Counted from the first letter of the stretch, positions 55,399 through 64,000 are shown. The stretch: 64,000 bases of DNA from Terriglobia bacterium (GCA_020073605.1 JAIQEW010000004.1:62001-126000), one strand, 5' to 3'. The notes: generated by a model from the letters alone, not told the origin. A program made the numbers and translations.

Positions 55399-56321
55399 TT
55401 GTCCAACTCTCCCTGAACGCGCGCCAGCTCCACCAAAGCCTCCGTGAGCTGCTGCTTATAGTCCTCTTCGGACATCGCTGCTTTGCCGTATTTCAGCGCG
55501 TCGATTTTCTGTTCCAGCTCTTCCTTCTTGGCGAGCAGTTCTCGCTTTGCCGGGTCAAGGGCAGCCGTCTGCGCCGCACCCATGCGGACGAGCGTGAGGC
55601 TTGAAAGCAACAGGCCTTCGCCGGTCTCTGTTGAAGGCGTTCGGACGGCCTCGTTCTTCCCCGTGTCTTCGAACACGGCGTGCTCCGTGGCGAGACGCTT
55701 CTGCGATTCGTAGAATCCGGCCGCCTTATTCGTTGCGTATTGGAATGCTTCGAGTGCGGTGATCGCGTCGTTCTTGTCCACGTCGGCGCTCGGATCGCGC
55801 AGCGCTTCAACCCAGTAGCGAGCGAACACCGTCGCGTTCTTCTCGGTTCCGGTCTTCGTGGCGGCGATCACGGCTCGTCCGGGCTTCTCAAGAGCTGCAA
55901 TCGAGCCGCCGCTCGCGCTCGTGGTATTGACGATCAACTGCCGCTTGGCGGCAATGTGGTCGCACAGCGCTGCCAGGTCTCCGCCGGAAATATCCGGCCC
56001 AACAAGATTAAATTTGTATTCGAATCCGTCGAACGAGCCGTGTCCGATGAGGATCAGGACGAAATCGTCGTTTGGTTTGGCGTTCCGGGCGATATCGGTG
56101 AGCGTGTCACTCAGCCGCGTACGGGTTGCGTCATTGCCCGTCAGCGTGTAAACGTGTGCCTCCCCGCCCGAGGCCTTAAAGAGCTTGTCGAGATCGGCGG
56201 CCATTGCCTTGAAACGCTGATCGTAGTCCGGCTCACCGCCCAAGCCGGCGACGGTCACGAAATAAGTCCCGGCGTGGGCGGGCTGCGCAAACAGCCACAG
56301 GCACGCGAGGCACATCGCCAT
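55395..56321 (-). CDS. Exported caspase-fold (C13/C14-like) protein with catalytic Cys replaced
   Basis: 308-residue protein with a signal peptide (MAMCLACLWLFAQPAHAG). A caspase/legumain-like core follows: a first strand TYFVTVAGLGG, FVLILIGHGSFDG (the dyad His position) and a strand LIVNTTSASGGS where these enzymes usually have a Cys before x-SG; here the aligned residue is Ser. The C-terminus is a helical or coiled segment (KREELLAKKEELEQKID-like). ATG 56321 is used; the reading frame upstream overlaps the preceding gene. It may be an inactive or serine variant; the role is unknown. Confidence 0.7.
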   Translation of the reverse strand: MAMCLACLWLFAQPAHAGTYFVTVAGLGGEPDYDQRFKAMAADLDKLFKASGGEAHVYTLTGNDATRTRLSDTLTDIARNAKPNDDFVLILIGHGSFDGFEYKFNLVGPDISGGDLAALCDHIAAKRQLIVNTTSASGGSIAALEKPGRAVIAATKTGTEKNATVFARYWVEALRDPSADVDKNDAITALEAFQYATNKAAGFYESQKRLATEHAVFEDTGKNEAVRTPSTETGEGLLLSSLTLVRMGAAQTAALDPAKRELLAKKEELEQKIDALKYGKAAMSEEDYKQQLTEALVELARVQGELDK

Positions 56322-56332
56322 GAATGCGCTTC

Positions 56333-58594
56333 TCAAACGATCCCCCACTTCCGGCGCAGCAGCCACTCGGACATCCTCAGCAAAAGAATCAGGATGAACA
56401 CTGCGGGCATGTTCCACAGCTCCTTGGTTTCGCGAACGGTGATTCCGGCCTCGGAAAACGGAATCTCCTCACTCAGCTTCGAGAGTTCCTCAGGCCGGTA
56501 ATAGCGCCCGCCGGTCTGCGAAGCGAGCCTCTCGAGCAATTCGCGGTTTTGTTCGGCATGGAAATTCTCCGCCACGCCGTCCATCCTCTGAAAAGTCACG
56601 ACGTCTCGGCCCATTTCCTGGCCGCCTTGTGCCGCTGTCACCTCGGCCACGTAAGAGCCTGGTTTTTCCGCCGTCCATTCGGCTTGGTAGGAGCCCGGCG
56701 TTTCGGGAACCGGGCTCATCTCCACCATGGCTGAGATGCCGCTCGGACCGACGACGTGAGCTTCCACTTGCGCGTCGGCTGCCGGTTGATAGCCTCTGTC
56801 CCGAACCTCGGCGGAAAGCTGAACGTGACCGTCGTCGAAAAGCGTTTGGCTTGGCACGGATGCCACGATTTCTCCGCGCGTGTCCGCGACGAGCCAGCGC
56901 AGCAATTGCCGCCAGAACATGTCGTGCGTTGTGTCCCCGAGCGGCTGGCTCATCTGCCAGCGCCATGTGCCGCCTGTGGCAAGCACGGCGGTTCTCCCGC
57001 GGCCGTAATTCTCCGTGATGAGCAGAGGCATCGTGTGGCCGCCGGCCTTCATTTCAGCCAGCACCGCCGCGCCTGGTTTGGGTGTTCCGGTTTCCTGGTA
57101 GTCCATCAGGTAGGGAAGCTTCTTCCATCGCTCCACATTGCGGTCGGGATCATCCACCAGGCGACAAATGGTGCTGTCCGCTCCCGCAGGCGTCAGCTCG
57201 GCCGTCGCGGGCGCACGATGGAACGTATCCTTCTTGTTCGGCAAGGCCACCGGGAGCAAATCGCTCACGCTCGAGCCGCCCCAAACGCCATCGCCGAGTG
57301 CGGAGCGCCCTCCAAGAAAAAGCAAACCCCCGCCGCGGCGGTCCACAAAGTCGCGCAGCAGGTCCTGCTGAGCCGGCGTGAAGTAGCCTGCCTCCACGGA
57401 GCCAATGATGATCGCCTGGTAGCCGAAGAGATCTTCCGCGCGAGTGGGGAAGCCGTCTGCCAACTCCTTCGGATCGCTGATGCCCTGGCGATAGATTTTG
57501 TTCTCGGTCGTCCGCAGCATCGACACGACCTGCACGATCCGGTCGTCGTCTTCGGCGCGCCTGATGAATTTGTATTCCCACCGCGGCTCGCCCTCCACAT
57601 AGAGTATCCGCCGTTTGTCGGATTCGACGTTCACGAGCCGCGTGACCGAATTGTTGGCGCGGTTATCTTCCCCGGGCAGCGGATCGATTGAGAATTGCAA
57701 TGCCTTGGCGCCTGCTTCTCCTGCGTTGAAGAGCAGGCCTTCGGTCTGGATGCTTCCGTCGCCCGCAAGAGTGATCTCGCGCGTCGCCAGAGTCTTTTCG
57801 CCGTCGCGAGCCGTCAGCGTGGCTTTGCGTCCCGCGTATCCAGCTTGATGAAAGGTGATGGTAGCGGATAGACGCGAATCCGCCAGAGCGCGCGGGGCGA
57901 CCACGACGTCGTTAATTTCAGTGTCGTTGGGAATCCGCTCCAATCCCAATCCGACCGCATGCACCGGAATGCGCCTGCTTCTCAGCGCCGAAATCGTATC
58001 GAGGTCGATGCCGCCGGAATTGTCGGCCCCATCGCTGAGCAGGACGATCGCGCCGATGGGCAGTCCGGACGTTTCAGTAGCCAGTTGTTTCAAGCCGTCG
58101 CCGATGCGAGTGGCCGGAGCCGAAGCTTCTCGGACTTCTTGCAGGTCCGGGATTTGTGTCAGATGGCTGTCGAGACGATAGAGGCGCGTCTGAAAATTCT
58201 TGTTCAGCGCGGCGAGCACCCCATTCTGAAGAGCCTTCACGGCCTGCGCTTCCCGGGTGGCCCCATTCTCGGTGATACCCATGCTGCGCGAGTCGTCGAG
58301 AAGAATCGCGATGATGTTTTGCTGCGGCTTGAGCTCCGCAATCACGATGGCGGGCCGCCAAAGCAGGACGAGCAACAGTCCAGCCATCGCAAACTGGAGC
58401 AGCCAAATTACGCCCGCGCGCCAGATGTTCACTCGCGGGGCGGCCTGCTTCAGGCGGGAATGAATCAGAAATGCCAGGCCGGCGGCGCACGCGGCAACGA
58501 GGCAGAGCAAAATCCACTTCGGCCAGGAGCCGAGCAGCACGAACTCGCCCCTGGAAAACATCGCGATCGGATACTTGAATAGGAATTGAAACAT
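56333..58594 (-). CDS. VWA-domain membrane protein with amidotransferase-like domain
   Basis: 753-residue protein with two N-terminal transmembrane helices (WILLCLVAACAAGLAFLI and AGVIWLLQFAMAGLLLVLLW), a VWA domain (IAILLDDSRSM, LLSDGADNSGG), Ig-like beta domains, and a glutamine-amidotransferase-like Rossmann domain (AIIIGSVEAGYFTPAQQDLLRDFVDRRGG-type strand-helix). A late transmembrane helix (MPAVFILILLLRMSEWLL) precedes the end. ATG 58594 is used; a TTG or GTG slightly upstream is possible. It overlaps none of its neighbours by more than a few bases. Confidence 0.8.
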   Translation of the reverse strand: MFQFLFKYPIAMFSRGEFVLLGSWPKWILLCLVAACAAGLAFLIHSRLKQAAPRVNIWRAGVIWLLQFAMAGLLLVLLWRPAIVIAELKPQQNIIAILLDDSRSMGITENGATREAQAVKALQNGVLAALNKNFQTRLYRLDSHLTQIPDLQEVREASAPATRIGDGLKQLATETSGLPIGAIVLLSDGADNSGGIDLDTISALRSRRIPVHAVGLGLERIPNDTEINDVVVAPRALADSRLSATITFHQAGYAGRKATLTARDGEKTLATREITLAGDGSIQTEGLLFNAGEAGAKALQFSIDPLPGEDNRANNSVTRLVNVESDKRRILYVEGEPRWEYKFIRRAEDDDRIVQVVSMLRTTENKIYRQGISDPKELADGFPTRAEDLFGYQAIIIGSVEAGYFTPAQQDLLRDFVDRRGGGLLFLGGRSALGDGVWGGSSVSDLLPVALPNKKDTFHRAPATAELTPAGADSTICRLVDDPDRNVERWKKLPYLMDYQETGTPKPGAAVLAEMKAGGHTMPLLITENYGRGRTAVLATGGTWRWQMSQPLGDTTHDMFWRQLLRWLVADTRGEIVASVPSQTLFDDGHVQLSAEVRDRGYQPAADAQVEAHVVGPSGISAMVEMSPVPETPGSYQAEWTAEKPGSYVAEVTAAQGGQEMGRDVVTFQRMDGVAENFHAEQNRELLERLASQTGGRYYRPEELSKLSEEIPFSEAGITVRETKELWNMPAVFILILLLRMSEWLLRRKWGIV

Positions 58595-58638
58595 CACCAG
58601 CACCACCGCGCGACCCGATCGCGGCCCCAAACCCTCTG

Positions 58639-59454
58639 TTAGTGCGTCATGCCGTACATGATGTAGTTGAGTCCCACGCGGAATGCCAGCGACGCGAACT
58701 TCTCCGGATACTCAGCCGTGTCCGCCCATTCCCACGCGTCTCCGAGGTGCATGTTGTGGCAAATCGCGACCATCACGCGCCCTTTGTCGTCGCGAATGGC
58801 GCGCCACTTGGGAACATAGCCGTCTTTTTCATACGTCCTGCCCGTCGCGACGTACTGCTCGCCCGGAACCTGAAAACGTTCGCCAAGATCGTAGAGCACA
58901 TGAAAAATCTCGTCGTTGTCGTTCAGATCCTCGATCGGGCGGTTGGGAAGCACCATGCGCATTCCTTCCATGAAGTTCTGCCAATCGGCCGTGCCGTGGA
59001 AGTCGTCCACCATCAGAAAGCCGCCCTTGAGCAGGTAATCCCGCAGCCGCTTGGCCTCCGCGTCCGTGAAAGACCAGCTCTCCACTTGGACGGCGTAAAC
59101 CCACGGATAGTCGTAGATTTCGTCGCTGTCGAGATCGACGACCTGTTCCGTGGACCGGGCTTGAATTCGAGTGAGGCGGCGGAGCGCCATCAGGAATTGC
59201 CGGTCGGCCTTCGGGTAGTCCCGGGACCAAGACGCGCCATAACCATACCCGTATCCGTAGCCGCCGCCCTGGCCGACTCGGGGCGTGTAGCGCAGCCTCG
59301 ACCAGTAAAACTCCGCCTTCTCGCTGTTGTTCCCGGAATAGTATTCGGGACCACCTCCCCCAAACCACTGGGCCCCATTCACTCGGAGGACGATCAGAAC
59401 GCTGGTCAGGCATACGAGGAAGAACACGACCGAAACGCGTGGCGGAATCCTCAT
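58639..59454 (-). CDS. DUF4159 protein
   Basis: 271-residue protein with an N-terminal signal-anchor (VSVVFFLVCLTSVLIVL) and a DUF4159 domain, a GATase-like fold often found with MoxR/VWA operons (FLMVDDFHGTADWQNF, FHVLYDL, ICHNMHLGDAWEWADT). A Gly/Tyr repeat (GGGYGYGYGYG) lies near residue 70. ATG 59454 (MRIPPRVSV) is chosen because the upstream open frame has no recognisable content. It is the first gene of the eight-gene run ending at 45742. Confidence 0.8.
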   Translation of the reverse strand: MRIPPRVSVVFFLVCLTSVLIVLRVNGAQWFGGGGPEYYSGNNSEKAEFYWSRLRYTPRVGQGGGYGYGYGYGASWSRDYPKADRQFLMALRRLTRIQARSTEQVVDLDSDEIYDYPWVYAVQVESWSFTDAEAKRLRDYLLKGGFLMVDDFHGTADWQNFMEGMRMVLPNRPIEDLNDNDEIFHVLYDLGERFQVPGEQYVATGRTYEKDGYVPKWRAIRDDKGRVMVAICHNMHLGDAWEWADTAEYPEKFASLAFRVGLNYIMYGMTH

Positions 59455-59659
59455 GCGATTTCTCGATCCGCCACGAGGGTAGCAGATAGCGTCCCCGCCT
59501 CCAATACCGGTCGGCTGGCGCGGCGATTCCGGTCTTGTCGGCGTGATTGAGGCGTGAGACGATTTCGCGTCTGCGGCGGTTTTCGATGCGCTCGCACAGC
59601 GTTTTGAGCGCGCCTGAGCGCGCAAGATGCGCCTTCGTCGGTCTCCATCGAGGGGAATC

Positions 59660-61105
59660 GTGAAGCGACGAGATTTCATGCAGCTGGGAGCGGGCGCCTT
59701 TCTGCAAGCGGGCGCTGCGCGGCTCCTCCCCCAGCAAATGCAGATGCAGACCAACGATGCGCCGCCCGAGGCGACAAAGGCCGACCTCACGCTCCGCATC
59801 GCTCCCGTGACCGTCGAGCTGGCTCCCAACCATGTCATCAGCACGATCGGGTACAACGGCACGTCGCCGGGCCCGCTTCTTCGCATGCGCGAAGGCAAAG
59901 CCGTCACGGTGGATGTGATCAACGAGACCGACGTTCCGGAATTCGTACACTGGCACGGCCTGTTCATTCCCTCTGAAGTGGACGGCTCCGAAGAGGAGGG
60001 CACGCCGCCCGTGCCTCCGCGTGGGCGGCGGCGATATCAATTCACTCCGCGCCCTGCCGGGACGCGCTGGTATCACACGCATGCCATGGCCGGCTCCGAT
60101 CTTCACCGCAGCACCTACACGGGGCAATTCGGTTTTCTCCTGATCGAATCGGGAAATGACGCGGGGCACTACGATCAGGAGATTTTTCTGGCGCTGCGCG
60201 ACTGGGAGCCTTTCTTCTCCAACATGGAGGAGAACGAAGCGGCGGAAGAAGGCGGCATCGGCCCGCAACCCGAAAAGCCAGCCGTCCTCGACACGCGCCC
60301 TAACGGCCTCGAAGTCACCTCCCAGATGTTTTCGATCAACGACAAAGCCTTGGGCGCGGGCGAGCCAATCCGCGTGAAACCGGGCGAGCGGCTGCTCGTG
60401 CATGTGCTCAACGCCAGTGCCATCGAGAACAAGCGCATCGCGCTGCCGGGCCACCAGTTTCGCGTTCTTGCGCTCGACGGCAATCCCGTTCCCACGCAAG
60501 CGCTCACGGACGTACTCGCGCTGGGTCCCGGCGAGCGCGTGGACACCTACGTCGAGATGAACCAGCCCGGAGTGTGGATTCTTGGCGCGACCGACGACAA
60601 CATTCGCAACGCCGGTCTCGGCGTCATCGTCGAGTACGCGAACCAGCACCGCCAGCCCCAGTGGGTTCCGCCGGCGAAGCCGGTGTGGGACTACACGGTC
60701 TTCGGGCGCGCCGCGTCGCCGCCGTCACAGCTTCCCGAACACACGATCAACATGGTTTTCGAGAAGATTCCGAGCGGATCGGGCCAGTTCAACACCTGGC
60801 TTGTCAACGGCAAGCCGTATCCGCACGACCGCGAATTCGTTCTTCAGGAAGGCGCTCGCTACAGGATTGTCTTCCACAATCGGTCAGACGACGCGCATCC
60901 CTTGCACATGCATCGCCACTCGTTTGAACTCATCAACATGAACGGAAAGCCCACGGCGGGCGTGATGAAGGACACCGTGGTCATCCCGTTTTACGGCCGC
61001 GTGGCCGTCGATCTGCTCGCCGATCAGCCGGGACTGACTCTCTTTCACTGCCACATCCAGCACCACATGGATTTCGGTTTTAAAGCGCTGTTCCGCTACG
61101 CATGA
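59660..61105 (+). CDS. Tat-exported multicopper oxidase
   Basis: 481-residue laccase-type oxidase. GTG 59660 gives VKRRDFMQLGAGAFLQAGA, a twin-arginine signal, with AGGGGAATC upstream; a start at 59627 is less likely. Copper-binding motifs in order are HWHG, HTHA, HPLHMHRHSF and HCHIQHHM, covering type 1, 2 and 3 sites. An acidic insert (EENEAAEEGG) occurs mid-protein. It may oxidise phenols or metals such as Cu(I) or Mn(II); the substrate is not determinable. It is divergent from the DUF4159 operon. Confidence 0.93.
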   Translation: MKRRDFMQLGAGAFLQAGAARLLPQQMQMQTNDAPPEATKADLTLRIAPVTVELAPNHVISTIGYNGTSPGPLLRMREGKAVTVDVINETDVPEFVHWHGLFIPSEVDGSEEEGTPPVPPRGRRRYQFTPRPAGTRWYHTHAMAGSDLHRSTYTGQFGFLLIESGNDAGHYDQEIFLALRDWEPFFSNMEENEAAEEGGIGPQPEKPAVLDTRPNGLEVTSQMFSINDKALGAGEPIRVKPGERLLVHVLNASAIENKRIALPGHQFRVLALDGNPVPTQALTDVLALGPGERVDTYVEMNQPGVWILGATDDNIRNAGLGVIVEYANQHRQPQWVPPAKPVWDYTVFGRAASPPSQLPEHTINMVFEKIPSGSGQFNTWLVNGKPYPHDREFVLQEGARYRIVFHNRSDDAHPLHMHRHSFELINMNGKPTAGVMKDTVVIPFYGRVAVDLLADQPGLTLFHCHIQHHMDFGFKALFRYA

Positions 61106-61241
61106 GGACGGCGCCACAAACAGCACCACGCGATGGCGCGCCCGTCTCGGGATTTGGTCAAGCCGGTCAACTAGGGCTGGAGAAGCCGGTGGGATTCGGA
61201 GGTCAACGCGAGCGCGATGTGGAGAGGGGTTCGCGATTTGG

Positions 61242-61730
61242 CTAAAAGAATGCGATCGCGCGCCCCGCGAAGATGAGTGCGATCCACAGGAATAGCGAGA
61301 TGCCCGCCCAGCGCCTTGCGTTGACCGGTGCGAGGGGAGCGCTGTCCCACGCGGCCACCGTTCGGTACGCGCCAAAATGAAATGCCATCGCGTTCAATCC
61401 CGCCAGCAGCAGAATCAACATCGAAATCCAGAACATGATGTTGCCGTAGTATTCCATCGGATCTGACATCGCAAGGAGTGTGCCGGTGATCAGAAGGATG
61501 ACGAAGCCGGTCCATTTCCATGCTCGAAACTGGCCGATCACCTGCGATACCGGCACGCCCCGCATCGCCAATCCCAGCACGCGCAGATTTCCCATGACGG
61601 CCATTCCGCCAAACACGGCAATGCTGATCACGTGAAGGATTAGAAGGACCGGATACTCGTAGGTGCCTTCCCGGAGCGAGACGCTCAACGGCGTCCGGCT
61701 GAGCCATTCGCAGAATCTCAGTAGCGACAT
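61242..61730 (-). CDS. DUF6644-like four-helix membrane protein, copy 4
   Basis: 162-residue protein with about four transmembrane helices (YPVLLILHVISIAVFGGMAV, WTGFVILLITGTLLAMS, MLILLLAGLNAMAFHF, ISLFLWIALIFAGRAIAFF). A His in the first helix (ILHVIS) and RxLGL plus GRAIAF are shared with the three genes upstream. Function unknown. It is the last of four tandem paralogues transcribed together. Confidence 0.75.
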   Translation of the reverse strand: MSLLRFCEWLSRTPLSVSLREGTYEYPVLLILHVISIAVFGGMAVMGNLRVLGLAMRGVPVSQVIGQFRAWKWTGFVILLITGTLLAMSDPMEYYGNIMFWISMLILLLAGLNAMAFHFGAYRTVAAWDSAPLAPVNARRWAGISLFLWIALIFAGRAIAFF

Positions 61731-61770
61731 CGGAGAAAAGCCTCCCCAGATCAGAGCAGCGTTAGCTCCA

Positions 61771-62247
61771 CTAAAGGTTCCCGATCCACATTCCGGCGAG
61801 CAGCACGCATAGCCAGAGACCCAGCGAAACGACGGCCGCCGGCTTGCGCCATCCGAGCGGGGCGGAGTCCGCTGCGGGCGCCGTTGCCCTCCGTATCACC
61901 GTGAAGTGAAAAATCAGCGCCACCACTAGAAACAGCATCTTGTTGCGAAAGGCAGTGATCTGTACGTATTCGCGGGGATCGCCCGAGAAAAGATACGGCC
62001 CCGTGGTCAATTGGATGAGGATGCCGGTCCAGATCCACGGAGCCAGTTCCTTGGCAAGCCGCGAAACAGGCTGGCTTCGCAGCGAGATGCCAAGCAGACG
62101 GAGGTCAAGAATGACAACCGTCCCAACCAGCAGCGTGAATCCGCAGATATGGATCGCCTCGACGACGGGGAATACCCACTCCCACCGCGCTATCGGATTC
62201 AGCGGGAGCGCTTCCGGGACGCCCTGGAGAATGTGCGCTAGCAACAT
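61771..62247 (-). CDS. DUF6644-like four-helix membrane protein, copy 3
   Basis: 158-residue paralogue. The helix-1 pattern is WVFPVVEAIHICGFTLLVG, then LDLRLLGISLR, WIWTGILIQLTTGPYLFS and FLVVALIFHFTVIRR. ATG 62247 (MLLAHILQGVPEAL) has GAGG upstream; the longer open frame overlaps the neighbour and is rejected. Conserved Glu and His in helix 1 (VEAIH) match copies at 62262 and 62808. Function unknown; a heme or quinone-binding role is only speculation from the buried His. Confidence 0.75.
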   Translation of the reverse strand: MLLAHILQGVPEALPLNPIARWEWVFPVVEAIHICGFTLLVGTVVILDLRLLGISLRSQPVSRLAKELAPWIWTGILIQLTTGPYLFSGDPREYVQITAFRNKMLFLVVALIFHFTVIRRATAPAADSAPLGWRKPAAVVSLGLWLCVLLAGMWIGNL

Positions 62248-62261
62248 TTTGCGATGGCCTC

Positions 62262-62786
62262 TCAGTTCATCCAGACGCTTGCGGAGGTGACCGAGGTCGT
62301 GACGTATCCGATTGCCCGGCCGCCAAGTCCGACCCCCGCCCACAGCACGAGCGAAATCACGGCGACCAGCCTGCGCCACAGCGGCGACACCCGGCTTTCA
62401 TCGGACATCGCCACCTTGCGATGGATCGTGAAAGTAAAGAGGATCGCCAGCACAAGCGACGACATCTTGACCTGAAAAGCCCAGTTCCCGTACATCTTCA
62501 CGGCCTCGGTCGAGAACAAGAGGAATCCAGAGACCAGCATCACCGCGAGGCTTCCGAGCGTCCACGGGCGGACCTCCCGCGCGAGCTCCGAGGAAGACTC
62601 CCCCCAGAATCGAAAGCCGAGGAGGCGCAGGTTGACGATCAGGATCGTGCCGCCGAGCACGCCCAGGGCGAGAAGATGGAAGATTTCGACGAAGGGGAAA
62701 AGCCACCTGGAATCGCGGATCCCGTGGCCGAAGAACGAGTTGTTGCACCACTGGCAGAAAGACAGCACCAAATGTTTAAGCCACAT
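62262..62786 (-). CDS. DUF6644-like four-helix membrane protein, copy 2
   Basis: 174-residue paralogue with helix-1 motif WLFPFVEIFHLLALGVLGG, NLRLLGFRFWG, then VMLVSGFLLFSTEAVKMYGN, FQVKMSSLVLAILFTFTIHRK, and a C-terminal helix ending GGRAIGYV. The start MWLKHLVLSFCQW is similar to copy 1 (MWFSDFLQW). Tightly spaced with its neighbours. Confidence 0.75.
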   Translation of the reverse strand: MWLKHLVLSFCQWCNNSFFGHGIRDSRWLFPFVEIFHLLALGVLGGTILIVNLRLLGFRFWGESSSELAREVRPWTLGSLAVMLVSGFLLFSTEAVKMYGNWAFQVKMSSLVLAILFTFTIHRKVAMSDESRVSPLWRRLVAVISLVLWAGVGLGGRAIGYVTTSVTSASVWMN

Positions 62787-62807
62787 CGGCGGCTGACCTC
62801 CCAGTGC

Positions 62808-63308
62808 TCATGGCGGCGGCAGCACGTACGCGATCGCCCGCCCCGCGGCGACGATCAATACCCATAGCATGATGGACACGACGCCTACCACTTTGGCGCC
62901 CCGCGGCGTTTTCGGATCGAGATCCCATTCCGCCACCTTGCGGCCCACGGTCAAGTTGAAAACCATGACATTCAGACCGGCGAGCACCAGCATGACCATC
63001 TTCGCCTTCAGAAAAAACGTGCTGTAGAAGGACACTGGATCGGCGCAGAAGAGCAACGTCCCCGTCGCTACCATCACCGCAAAGCCTCCGAATAGCCACG
63101 GGTTGAGTTTTCCCAGCACGTCGGAAACCTTTCTGCGTTTGAGGCAAACCCCCAGCAGACGCAGATCGAGCAGCACCGCGAATCCCAGAAACATGGTCAA
63201 GGTCAGAACGTGGACGGTCTCGACGATCGGCTCGGCCCACGTCGATTCGCGCATCGTAATACTGAAAGGCGTGTTCGCGAGCCACTGCAAGAAGTCAGAG
63301 AACCACAT
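62808..63308 (-). CDS. DUF6644-like four-helix membrane protein, copy 1
   Basis: 166-residue paralogue: WAEPIVETVHVLTLTMFLGFAVLLDLRLLGV, VMVATGTLLFCADPVSFYS, LKAKMVMLVLAGLNVMVFN, then a helix ending AGRAIAYVLPPP. It has the clearest family match of the four. It lies 75 bases downstream of an exported-type unknown gene on the same strand, probably in one operon. Confidence 0.78.
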   Translation of the reverse strand: MWFSDFLQWLANTPFSITMRESTWAEPIVETVHVLTLTMFLGFAVLLDLRLLGVCLKRRKVSDVLGKLNPWLFGGFAVMVATGTLLFCADPVSFYSTFFLKAKMVMLVLAGLNVMVFNLTVGRKVAEWDLDPKTPRGAKVVGVVSIMLWVLIVAAGRAIAYVLPPP

Positions 63309-63383
63309 CCGTCATCCTCGGGAAAACTCCCTGCATTGATCTGCGCATGCGCGCTCCCCGCCCGGCAGGTCTTTGTCGCCGCG

Positions 63384-64000
63384 CTATTTCGCCTCGCACG
63401 GCGTGGGACTCCACCCGGAAGCATCGGGGAGCTTCTTGAACTGCGAGCTTGTCAGGTAGGGCTGAGCCAGATACTGGGGATCGGTCACGATGGCTGTCAC
63501 GATGAGCCACGTATCGCCGTTCGGCTCCTTGAAGCTGTCAAAATACTCTTCCACCACCGCATTCGCGCCGTAAGGCACTCCATTCTTCCGCACGTATCCC
63601 GGCCGCAAATCCTTCGTGATGATTTTCATGTAGCCTTCTTCCGGCGGCCTTGCAGCGCCACCCGCACCCACGACGACGGGCATTATGAATCCTCGGGGCC
63701 TGAGCCCTTCCCAGCTTGCAACGGAATATCCCTGCCATGTAGGGGGCCCGCTCGACGGCGGTACGGCTTTGCCAAAATGAAAAAGACGGCTCTGTTTCCC
63801 GGCATCGGTTTCCACCCGGAGAGTGTTGTCGTCGTCCCATGTGATGTGCAAGCGCGTCGGCGCTCGCATGATGGCCCCGGCGCCGTAGGACTTGCACTGA
63901 TCGCCGCTCGCCTCGTCCTTCGCCGGATCCCACGCGTTGGCCATGCGTTGGCCTTCGGGCGTAAGAATTATGCCCGCGAAGTCGCCTTTGCCAGGAGTGA
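63384..64000 (-). CDS. Unknown protein, 3' part only
   Basis: The frame is open from the right window edge; upstream codons read GKGDFAGIILTPEGQRMANAWDP, so the ATG at 63944 is internal. The visible 205 residues include a beta-rich region (RLHITWDDDNTLRVETDAG), GYMKIITKDLRPGYVRKNGVPYG and EYFDSFKEPNGDTWLIVTAIVTDP. No catalytic motif is recognised. Co-orientation with the four DUF6644-like genes suggests a shared transcript. Confidence 0.7.
   Translation of the reverse strand, partial: TPGKGDFAGIILTPEGQRMANAWDPAKDEASGDQCKSYGAGAIMRAPTRLHITWDDDNTLRVETDAGKQSRLFHFGKAVPPSSGPPTWQGYSVASWEGLRPRGFIMPVVVGAGGAARPPEEGYMKIITKDLRPGYVRKNGVPYGANAVVEEYFDSFKEPNGDTWLIVTAIVTDPQYLAQPYLTSSQFKKLPDASGWSPTPCEAK

Noticed and set aside
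53191-55416. 741-codon open frame on the plus strand
   Set aside because: It is antisense to the TPR metallopeptidase gene, has no recognisable motif, and its Arg/Val/Leu-rich content reflects GC-rich codons of the real gene.
59220-59290. Short tandem repeat as a possible CRISPR or VNTR
   Set aside because: It is simply the codons of the Gly-Tyr repeat in the DUF4159 protein; no spacer structure.

Overview
The window looks like chromosome from a soil-type Acidobacteriota. The evidence is high GC, a TonB-dependent receptor with an N-terminal carboxypeptidase-regulatory-like domain, tandem DUF6644-like membrane proteins, a Bat/MoxR surface operon and a CE15 esterase. Taxonomy is inferred from gene families only. 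No transposase, integrase or CRISPR array was found.

Layout. 1-10.2 kb: an aromatic-catabolism-like block holding the end of an extradiol dioxygenase, a SusC/Oar-like receptor, and two short 'core' MetE-type methyltransferases bracketing a ring-cleaving VOC dioxygenase, then a B3-type metallo-beta-lactamase-fold protein. 10.6-14.2 kb: tRNA-Pro(UGG), threonine ammonia-lyase, an aminotransferase, a small cytochrome c and tRNA-Pro(CGG). 14.2-19.3 kb: a module between the tRNA-Pro(CGG) gene and a degenerate direct repeat of its 3' part. It holds a SnoaL-like protein, a UGSC-family protein with an in-frame TGA at the family's selenocysteine position, a periplasmic rhodanese and a CE15 glucuronoyl esterase. 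19.3-26.2 kb: a SnoaL-like protein, a remnant of a DctA-type dicarboxylate carrier, a LigC-like dehydrogenase, a fused LigB-LigA ring-cleavage dioxygenase, and an exported TldD/TldE protease pair. 26.3-38.4 kb: central metabolism, with homodimeric PDH E1 (AceE), a cyclic-2,3-diphosphoglycerate-synthase-like protein, and a seven-gene operon acs-E1alpha-E1beta-E2-ACP-rtcA-capA. 38.5-45.7 kb: OsmC and PEBP proteins, then a caa3 cytochrome oxidase operon with a CRP/FNR-type palindrome upstream. 45.7-59.5 kb: an eight-gene Bat/MoxR operon. 59.6-64 kb: a Tat-exported multicopper oxidase, four tandem DUF6644-like paralogues and the end of a secreted unknown.

How the genes fit together. The dioxygenases, the LigC-like dehydrogenase and the dctA remnant suggest use of lignin-type or phenolic aromatics; the CE15 esterase and multicopper oxidase fit plant-wall material. 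PDH and Acs feed acetyl-CoA, and the caa3 oxidase gives aerobic respiration.

The most notable signal is the probable selenoprotein at 15302-17080. The TGA at codon 140 starts a UxxC motif, is followed by over 450 uninterrupted codons in the same frame, and has a hairpin just downstream that fits the bacterial SECIS consensus. Automated annotation would split it into two genes or call it a pseudogene.
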